This document shows, one piece after another, positions 1 through 4,944 of a stretch of DNA of 6,303 bases. The DNA is from JBCCZC01 sp039188505 (GTDB taxonomy: Bacteria; Pseudomonadota; Gammaproteobacteria; Xanthomonadales; SZUA-38): contig JBCCZC010000346.1 of assembly GCA_039188505.1 (NCBI GenBank), positions 1 to 6,303 on the forward strand, read 5' to 3'. The notes under the pieces are model-generated. The model saw only the letters and a list, made by a program, of their open reading frames with translations. It was not told the origin of the DNA and searched no databases. How positions within the stretch are numbered: the first letter of the stretch is position 1; each line of letters opens with the position of its first letter. Made by a program: the position numbers and the translations under genes.

Positions 1-2411
1 AGCTGCTGACCGAGCACCGCATCCCGATCACTGCCCACGAACTCGAGGTAGGCGCGGTTCGCGAAACGCAGCCGTCGGTCCGCATCGATATAGGTCAGCA
101 TGGCCGGCGCGTTGTCCGTATAGAGCCGGACCTGCTCCTCGCTGGCCCGGACGGCCTCCTCGGCGCGCTTGTAGGGGGTCACGTCCGTGTAGGTGGTGAC
201 GTAGCCGCCGCCCGGCATGGGCCGCCCCTGAACCTCGATGACCCGACCATCAGGCCACACCCGCTGCTCCGTGTGGGCCTCGCCCCGGTCCATGGCCTTA
301 AGCCGGAGCGAAATGAGTGCATCCGTATCGCCTTCCCCCAGGAGCCCGCGCCGACCGTTTTCCTCGAGCAGCACGTCGATCGGCTGGCCGAGGTGAACCA
401 TGCCCGTCGGGTAGTCGAAGAGATCGACATACGCCTGGTTCCACCCGACGAGATCCAGATTTTCATCAACAACACTGACAGCTTGCGAGATGCTATTGAG
501 CGTCGACTCGAGGAGCTGCCGATTGAAGCGAACCACCTGGGAGGTTGCGTTCAGGAGCCTGGCGGCATCCACGGTGCCAACGCCGACACGCTGAAGCGCT
601 CCGGACAGGACGCTGCGCGCCGAAGCCGCACCGATCGAGCCTGACAGCAGCCGTTCGGTGAACTGGAGGGACTGCGCGTTCGCCGTGGCTTCGGCGTCCC
701 CACCCCAGCCAATTTCGTCGGCGTGTTCCGCAAACGCGGTCCGGGCGTGGCTGCGACCGACGAAGCGCGCGGCCAGCTCCTGCAGGTCCGACAGCGTCGC
801 TGGCGCCTGGGTTGCTGCCCTGGCCTGGGAGAGCTGGGCGCGATCGGTGAAGGCCAGGGCTTCCATCCGCTCGCCCAGCGACTGCCCGCCGAGGCGCGAT
901 ACGAGAACAATCAGGACGATGTTGAGCCCAAGCGACCACAACGCACCGTGAGACAGCGGCGACAGCCCGTCGAAGCCGAACAATGCCTGCGGCCGGAGCC
1001 AGCTGATGCCGAGGAGCCCATCGACCACGAAGCGGCTGTCCGCGCCCACCAGCACAGGCAGCAGCAGCGCATAGAGCCAGACCACGCCGCCGCCGATCAG
1101 CCCGGCCAGCGCCCCGTTGCGCGTCGCCCCGGACCAGTAGACGCCGAGCACCAGCGCCGGGGCGAACTGGGCCACTGCCGCGAAGGCCAGCAGTCCGATC
1201 GACGCCAGCGCCGCTGAGGTGCCGCCGATCAGGAAGTACCCCCAGGAGGCGAGTGCGATCAGCACGATGACGGTACGACGCGCCTGCAGCAGGGGGCCTG
1301 CGACGTCCGCCCGCTCACGGGTTCTCCGACGGAGCAGGACCGGCAGCACGATATCGTTGCTGACCATTGTGGCCAGGGCCACGGTGGCCACGATGACCAT
1401 GCTGGTCGCGGCGGAGAAACCACCGATGAAGGCCAGCAGGCTCAGGACCTGGTGATCTCCAGCCGCGGGCAGCGCGAGCACGAAGGTATCCGGACTCACG
1501 TTCTCGGGGAGGACGGAGAGTCCGGCCACGGCGATCGGAATGACGAACATCGAGAAGATCACGAGATAGAGCGGGAACAGCCAGCGCGCCGTGCGCAGGT
1601 CGCGCCGATCCCGATACTCGACCGCCGCCACGTGGAACTGCCGCGGCAGGCAGATGATCGCCGCCATGGCCAGGAGGGTGCTGGTGATGAACCCGTCGGG
1701 CAGCGGCAGTAGCGCCATGCGCCGCGTCAGGTCCTGGGACTCGGCAATCACCTCCCCGGTCTTCGCGAGGCCACCAAGGGTAGCGAGCGCGAAGATCCCG
1801 ATGGCCACGAAGGCGACGAGCTTCACTACCGACTCGAGGGCAATGGCCCACATCATGCCGCGGTGGTGCTCGGTCGCATCCAGCTCCCGGGTACCGAAGA
1901 GAATCGCGAACAGCGCCAGCCCGCCCGCGACCAGCAGCGCGACGAAGGGCTCGCTCGTGACAGGTGCGGCGCCCAGTACTTCCATCGAGACCGTAACGGC
2001 CTTCAGCTGCAGGGCGATGTATGGCACCCCACCGGCCACGGCCAGGAGCGTGACGAGGACCGCGACGGCGCGGGACTTGCCATAGCGGAGCGCGAGCAAA
2101 TCGGCGATGGAGGTCGCATTGCGTGCCTTGCTGATCCGCACGACCCGCTGGAGAAAATCGAAGCCGACGGTGAACACGAGAATTGGCCCGAGATAGATCG
2201 GCAGGAACGCGAAGCCGCCAGTCGCCGCGGTGCCGACGGCCCCGTAGAAGGTCCAGGATGTGCAGTAGACGCCGAGGGAGAGCGCATAGATGAACGGCTG
2301 CAGCCGACCAGCGCTCGCTGCCTGTCCGCGGCGGTCACCCTTGTAGGCCACCGCAAAGAGCAGCCCGACGTAGCCAAGCGCCAGCAGTGGTAGCAACCAA
2401 GCTGCAATCAC
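1..2411 (-). CDS. SSS-transporter-fused PAS sensor histidine kinase (CrbS/CbrA/NahK-like), 5' part only
   Basis: The open frame reads without a stop from GTG at 2411-2409 to the left edge (803 codons). Residues 1 to about 505 form a multi-helix sodium:solute symporter (SLC5/PutP) domain, with motifs such as CTSWTFYGAVG near residue 50 and LPRQFHVAAVEY near 255. Residues about 510-625 are a linker that includes ERLLSGSIGAASARS (586-600), possibly the STAC-type coupling segment known from CbrA-like kinases. A PAS domain of the NahK/ErcS kind follows at about 632-748 (SISQAVSVVDENLDLVGWNQ, then FDYP, ending YTDVTPYKRAEE), and a second PAS begins near 757. The HisKA, HATPase and probable receiver domains expected for this family lie outside the window. 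GTG 2411 is the first conventional start after an in-frame TAG (plus-strand 2465-2467), and a GGGGAAA element (2422-2416) precedes it. Known relatives sense carbon sources such as acetate and signal to a response regulator. The ligand here is inferred from the divergent symporter operon. The family call is secure; the exact subgroup is not. Confidence 0.93.
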   Translation of the reverse strand, partial: MIAAWLLPLLALGYVGLLFAVAYKGDRRGQAASAGRLQPFIYALSLGVYCTSWTFYGAVGTAATGGFAFLPIYLGPILVFTVGFDFLQRVVRISKARNATSIADLLALRYGKSRAVAVLVTLLAVAGGVPYIALQLKAVTVSMEVLGAAPVTSEPFVALLVAGGLALFAILFGTRELDATEHHRGMMWAIALESVVKLVAFVAIGIFALATLGGLAKTGEVIAESQDLTRRMALLPLPDGFITSTLLAMAAIICLPRQFHVAAVEYRDRRDLRTARWLFPLYLVIFSMFVIPIAVAGLSVLPENVSPDTFVLALPAAGDHQVLSLLAFIGGFSAATSMVIVATVALATMVSNDIVLPVLLRRRTRERADVAGPLLQARRTVIVLIALASWGYFLIGGTSAALASIGLLAFAAVAQFAPALVLGVYWSGATRNGALAGLIGGGVVWLYALLLPVLVGADSRFVVDGLLGISWLRPQALFGFDGLSPLSHGALWSLGLNIVLIVLVSRLGGQSLGERMEALAFTDRAQLSQARAATQAPATLSDLQELAARFVGRSHARTAFAEHADEIGWGGDAEATANAQSLQFTERLLSGSIGAASARSVLSGALQRVGVGTVDAARLLNATSQVVRFNRQLLESTLNSISQAVSVVDENLDLVGWNQAYVDLFDYPTGMVHLGQPIDVLLEENGRRGLLGEGDTDALISLRLKAMDRGEAHTEQRVWPDGRVIEVQGRPMPGGGYVTTYTDVTPYKRAEEAVRASEEQVRLYTDNAPAMLTYIDADRRLRFANRAYLEFVGSDRDAVLGQQ

Positions 2412-2585
2412 GGCGTTTCCCCGTTCGCCCGCGAAAGGCGCCCCTCGCGCCCCGCGATGACTCGACTAATACCATGGTCTAACCCCCGGAACAAATGCGC
2501 CAGGGGGCTAGATCAAAAAATAGGTTGTTTCTTTATTCAATTGTTTTTATTGACTTAATTTCCCCTAACGCCGCAGATCCACCGT

Positions 2586-2602
2586 CTGGCAAGCGCCCTG
2601 CC
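2586..2602 (+). promoter_or_regulatory. Candidate sigma-54 (-24/-12) promoter for the symporter operon
   Basis: The sequence CTGGCAAGCGCCCTGCC carries the invariant GG (2588-2589) and GC (2600-2601) separated by exactly 10 bases. It matches 10 of the 14 specified positions of the YTGGCACGRNNNTTGCW consensus. The -24 half (CTGGCA) is good; the -12 half (CTGC, not TTGC) is weaker. It would start transcription near 2613, about 70 bases before the ATG at 2683. A near-match to the IHF consensus (ATCAA, four bases, TAG; 2512-2523) lies upstream in the AT-rich island, where IHF often assists sigma-54 promoters. GG-N10-GC arises by chance in GC-rich DNA, so this remains a candidate. Confidence 0.4.
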
Positions 2603-2623
2603 CTCGACTTTGGTCGAACGGGC
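2600..2623 (+). repeat. Inverted repeat/hairpin near the predicted transcription start
   Basis: GCCCTCGAC (2600-2608), a TTTG loop (2609-2612) and GTCGA (2613-2617) followed, after a two-base AC bulge, by GGGC (2620-2623) give a 9-bp stem. There is no following T-run, so it is not an intrinsic terminator. It overlaps the -12 part of the promoter candidate and could be an operator, or chance pairing. Confidence 0.4.
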
Positions 2624-2625
2624 AC

Positions 2626-2655
2626 CGGGTAATGAAGCTGCTAGCTTCGGTCCCG
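2626..2655 (+). repeat. Leader hairpin or operator just upstream of the DUF4212 gene
   Basis: A perfect inverted repeat, GAAGCT (2634-2639) and AGCTTC (2643-2648) around a GCT spacer, is flanked by a second pairing, CGGG (2626-2629) with CCCG (2652-2655), across a small internal loop. It ends 14 bases before the ribosome binding site at 2670. It could be a dimeric-regulator operator or an RNA leader hairpin affecting stability or translation. There is no poly-T tract to make it a terminator. Confidence 0.45.
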
Positions 2656-2669
2656 CCTTAAAGTGCAAT

Positions 2670-2676
2670 GGAGGGG
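2670..2676 (+). promoter_or_regulatory. Ribosome binding site that sets the DUF4212 start
   Basis: GGAGGGG lies six bases before ATG 2683. An upstream in-frame ATG at 2668 would put this element inside the coding sequence and has no purine-rich element of its own at suitable distance. This argues for 2683 (MTEQQKRENYW) as the true start. Confidence 0.75.
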
Positions 2677-2682
2677 TCGGTG

Positions 2683-2943
2683 ATGACCGAGCAGCAAAAG
2701 CGTGAGAATTACTGGAAGGAGAACATCCGCCTCGTGGGGATCCTCCTGTCGATCTGGTTCGTGGTGTCCTACGGCTTCGGCATCCTGCTCAAGGATGCGC
2801 TCGACACCGTTCAGTTCTTCGGATTCCAGCTCGGGTTCTGGTTCGCCCAGCAGGGTTCGATCTTCGTCTTCCTGATTCTGATCTTCGTGTACGCGGCGAA
2901 GATGAATCAGCTCGACCGCAAATACGACTTCGACGAGGAGTGA
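2683..2943 (+). CDS. DUF4212 small membrane subunit of sodium/solute symporter
   Basis: This 86-residue protein has the hallmarks of the DUF4212 family, annotated as the small subunit of a sodium/substrate symporter: an N-terminal YWKENIRL motif (10-17), then a first hydrophobic helix (about 17-36, with IWFVVSYGFGILL). The very conserved GFQLGFWFAQQGSI follows at about 47-60, then a second helix (about 57-72) and a charged tail (MNQLDRKYDFDEE). Length is normal for the family. The stop at 2941-2943 is 10 bases before the symporter ATG, so the two are almost certainly co-transcribed and co-translated. By family association it acts in the inner membrane as a partner of the large SSS subunit; what it does mechanistically is not established to my knowledge. 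An alternative start at 2668 would add five residues and is less likely. Confidence 0.93.
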   Translation: MTEQQKRENYWKENIRLVGILLSIWFVVSYGFGILLKDALDTVQFFGFQLGFWFAQQGSIFVFLILIFVYAAKMNQLDRKYDFDEE

Positions 2944-2953
2944 GGGGAGCACC

Positions 2954-4720
2954 ATGGAACTGCAGACTCTGATCTATATCGCCGTCCTGGGCAGCTTCGC
3001 CCTCTACATCGGCATCGCAATCTGGGCCAAGGCGTCCAGCACAGGCGACTTCTACGTCGCCGGCAAGGGCGTCCACCCGGTCGCCAACGGCATGGCGACG
3101 GCCGCTGACTGGATGTCGGCCGCCTCGTTCATCTCGATGGCGGGCCTGATCGCCTTCCTCGGCTACGGCGGCTCGGTCTATCTGATGGGCTGGACCGGCG
3201 GCTACGTGCTCCTGGCACTGCTGCTTGCGCCCTACCTACGGAAGTTCGGCCGCTTCACGGTGCCCGAGTTCATCGGTGACCGCTACTACTCGCAGACCGC
3301 GCGCATCGTCGCCGTCGTCTGCCTGATCTTCATCTCCTTCACCTACGTCGCCGGCCAGATGCGGGGCGTCGGGATCGTCTTCTCACGCTTCCTCGAGGTC
3401 GACATCCTCACCGGTCTGCTGATCGGCATGGGCATCGTCTTCTTCTACGCCGTGCTCGGGGGCATGAAGGGCATCACCTACACCCAGGTGGCCCAGTACT
3501 GCGTCCTGATCTTCGCCTACACCGTGCCGGCGGTCTTCATCAGCTTCCAGCTGACGGGCAACCCGGTACCGCAGCTCGCGTTCGGTTCGGAATATCTCGA
3601 TTCCGGCATGCCACTGCTCGCCAAGCTCGATCAGGTGGTCCAGGACCTCGGGTTCACCGCGTATACGGAAGGGACGAAATCGACCATCGACGTCTTCTGT
3701 ATCACGCTGGCACTGATGGTTGGTACGGCCGGCCTGCCGCACGTCATCGTCCGCTTCTTCACCGTCCCCAAGGTGCGCGACGCACGGAAGTCCGCCGGCT
3801 GGGCGCTGGCGTTCATCGCCATCCTCTACACGACGGCACCGGCCGTCGGCTCCATGGCTCGCCTGAACCTGATCGACACGGTCCAGACCAACGAGCAGTC
3901 CGTTCCGCCGGAGTTTCTCGTCTACGAGGATCGCCCGGAATGGTTCAAGACCTGGGAGAACACGGGCCTCCTGAAGTTCGAGGACAAGAACGGCGACGGC
4001 CGCATCCAGTATTACAACGACGGCAACGCGGAATTCGCCGCCACCGCCGCCGGCTACGGCTGGCAGGGCAACGAACTCTCTGTCGACCGCGACATCATGG
4101 TCCTGGCCAACCCGGAAATCGCCAACCTGCCGAACTGGGTCATCGCCCTGGTCGCCGCCGGTGGTATCGCCGCTGCCCTGTCGACCGCAGCGGGCCTGCT
4201 CCTGGTGATCTCGGCCGGCGTGTCTCACGACCTCTGCAAGAGTGTCTTCTTCAAGGACATGAGCGAGAAGAACGAGCTCCTCACCGGCCGCATCGCTGCC
4301 GCCGTCGCCGTGGTGGTCGCCGGCTACCTGGGCTACAACCCGCCGGGCTTCGTCGGACAGGTGGTCGCCTTCGCGTTCGGACTGGCCGCAGCGTCCCTCT
4401 TCCCGGTCATCCTGATGGGCATCTTCTCCAAGCGCATCAACAAGGAAGGCGCGATCGCGGGGATGCTGACGGGCCTGCTGTTCACGGGCGGCTACATCAT
4501 CTTCTTCAAGGGCGTCTTCATCGCGCCGCTGGCCGAGAACATCCCGGCCAACTGGCTCTTCGGCATCTCACCGGAAGGCATCGGCGTCGTCGGCATGCTG
4601 CTCAACTTCCTGGTTGCCAACATCGTCAGCCGCGTTACGGCAGCGCCGCCGAAAGAGATCCAGCAGCTGGTCGAGGACATCCGCGTCCCGCGCGGCTCAG
4701 GTGCAGCGCACGCCCACTGA
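2954..4720 (+). CDS. Sodium:solute symporter large subunit, VC_2705 subfamily (probable acetate/monocarboxylate uptake)
   Basis: This is a complete 588-residue SLC5/SSS transporter with ATG at 2954 and an AGGGGAG ribosome site (2943-2949) overlapping the stop of the preceding gene. Hydrophobic helices span the protein. Na+-site signatures are visible: the ADWMSAASFISMAG segment (51-64; D52 and S55 correspond by eye to PutP D55/S57) and AAALSTAAGLLLVIS (406-420; S410/T411 correspond to PutP S340/T341). A large hydrophilic loop (about 304-390) interrupts the helices and contains FEDKNGDGRIQYYND (342-356), which resembles an EF-hand calcium loop. The C-terminal tail is cytosolic-looking and ends in HAH. 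Pairing with DUF4212 is diagnostic of the VC_2705-type subfamily, often annotated as cation/acetate symporters and relatives of ActP. Expected function is Na+-driven uptake of a small carboxylate across the inner membrane. The substrate is inferred from family and neighbours; the fold is certain. Confidence 0.95.
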   Translation: MELQTLIYIAVLGSFALYIGIAIWAKASSTGDFYVAGKGVHPVANGMATAADWMSAASFISMAGLIAFLGYGGSVYLMGWTGGYVLLALLLAPYLRKFGRFTVPEFIGDRYYSQTARIVAVVCLIFISFTYVAGQMRGVGIVFSRFLEVDILTGLLIGMGIVFFYAVLGGMKGITYTQVAQYCVLIFAYTVPAVFISFQLTGNPVPQLAFGSEYLDSGMPLLAKLDQVVQDLGFTAYTEGTKSTIDVFCITLALMVGTAGLPHVIVRFFTVPKVRDARKSAGWALAFIAILYTTAPAVGSMARLNLIDTVQTNEQSVPPEFLVYEDRPEWFKTWENTGLLKFEDKNGDGRIQYYNDGNAEFAATAAGYGWQGNELSVDRDIMVLANPEIANLPNWVIALVAAGGIAAALSTAAGLLLVISAGVSHDLCKSVFFKDMSEKNELLTGRIAAAVAVVVAGYLGYNPPGFVGQVVAFAFGLAAASLFPVILMGIFSKRINKEGAIAGMLTGLLFTGGYIIFFKGVFIAPLAENIPANWLFGISPEGIGVVGMLLNFLVANIVSRVTAAPPKEIQQLVEDIRVPRGSGAAHAH

Positions 4721-4744
4721 GTTTCATCGTTCCACCCCTCCAAT

Positions 4745-4770
4745 GGGCCGGCTCGTCCGGCCCTATTTTT
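4745..4770 (+). terminator. Rho-independent terminator of the symporter operon
   Basis: A perfect 7-bp GC stem, GGGCCGG (4745-4751) with CCGGCCC (4757-4763), closes a CTCGT loop and is followed directly by TATTTTT (4764-4770). It starts 24 bases after the symporter stop codon. It separates the two-gene operon from the downstream DUF294 gene, which therefore probably has its own promoter or relies on read-through. Confidence 0.9.
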
Positions 4771-4773
4771 GTG

Positions 4774-4849
4774 AGCGGCCTGTCGGGCTTAGCGAATCTA
4801 CTGCGCCACCGGGAGGCACGCGACGATTCCATAAGCCCGACAGGCCGCT
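4774..4849. repeat. Long palindromic element with perfect 18-bp arms
   Basis: AGCGGCCTGTCGGGCTTA (4774-4791) is exactly repeated in inverted orientation at 4832-4849. Inside, after a 2x2 mismatch, GAATC (4794-4798) pairs with GATTC (4825-4829). Further in, GCGCC and GGCACGC can pair with a small bulge around an ACCGGGA loop. The whole 76 bases could fold into a long, slightly imperfect hairpin. It begins four bases after the terminator T-run and is not itself followed by T's. Possible identities are a REP/REPIN-type or miniature palindromic element, a structured small RNA or leader of the downstream gene, or a barrier against read-through or exonucleases. The sequence shows the structure; its identity is unknown. 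Confidence 0.85.
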
Positions 4850-4852
4850 AAG

Positions 4853-4872
4853 GCGGCCAGCAAAAAGGCCGC
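4853..4872. repeat. Secondary hairpin sharing sequence with the long palindrome
   Basis: GCGGCC (4853-4858) pairs with GGCCGC (4867-4872) around an AGCAAAAA loop. The octamer AGGCCGCT at 4866-4873 is a direct repeat of the end of the 18-bp right arm (4842-4849), so the left arm could in principle pair with either copy, giving alternative folds. Further on, CCGC-TTCG-GCGG (4895-4906) is a short UUCG tetraloop hairpin. The rest of 4874-4944 shows no convincing sigma-70 promoter. Confidence 0.5.
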
Positions 4873-4931
4873 TGGGGTACGGGCTTGCCTTGCCCCGCTT
4901 CGGCGGCTGGTCGATGATCCGCCAATGCGTG

Positions 4932-4937
4932 AAGGAG
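4932..4937 (+). promoter_or_regulatory. Ribosome binding site that supports a TTG start
   Basis: AAGGAG lies seven bases before TTG 4945. The nearby ATG codons at 4914 and 4925 are out of frame with the DUF294 coding sequence, so the Shine-Dalgarno placement decides for the TTG. Confidence 0.8.
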
Positions 4938-4944
4938 CGCAGCG

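Larger units (their letters stand above)
2412..2682. promoter_or_regulatory. Divergent intergenic control region with AT-rich island
   Basis: This 271-base gap separates the minus-strand kinase from the plus-strand symporter operon, so it must carry promoters for both. Bases 2511-2561 are about 20% GC (10 of 51), far below the surroundings; such islands often mark promoters or binding of bending proteins. Inside it TCAAT (2537-2541) and ATTGA (2549-2553) form a small inverted repeat. A further imperfect dyad, CCCCC (2483-2487) with GGGGG (2503-2507), lies on the kinase side. No convincing sigma-70 -35/-10 pair was found on either strand: TTGACT at 2550-2555 has no good -10 partner. There is no open reading frame here with coding character. 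Confidence 0.7.

Noticed and set aside
273..2393. Several plus-strand open frames opposite the sensor kinase
   Set aside because: The minus strand reads an uninterrupted SSS-PAS protein over this interval, and the plus-strand translations show no family features.
2550..2578. Sigma-70 promoter from TTGACT (2550-2555)
   Set aside because: With 17-base spacing the -10 would be GCAGAT, a poor match; other spacings are no better.
2668..2682. ATG 2668 as the start of the DUF4212 gene
   Set aside because: The GGAGGGG ribosome site would fall within the coding sequence, and the five extra residues lie outside the conserved family start.
3383..4228. Minus-strand open frame (281 codons) opposite the symporter
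   Set aside because: Low-complexity charged translation without a domain, entirely inside a certain transporter gene; a GC-driven shadow.
4774..4849. Second intrinsic terminator or integron attC site
   Set aside because: There is no T-run after either strand's hairpin, and no GTTRRRY core sites or nearby integrase.
4873..4889. Sigma-54-like GG-N10-GC with TTGC before the DUF294 gene
   Set aside because: The -24 half (TGGGGTAC) matches poorly beyond GG; such spacing is expected by chance in GC-rich sequence.
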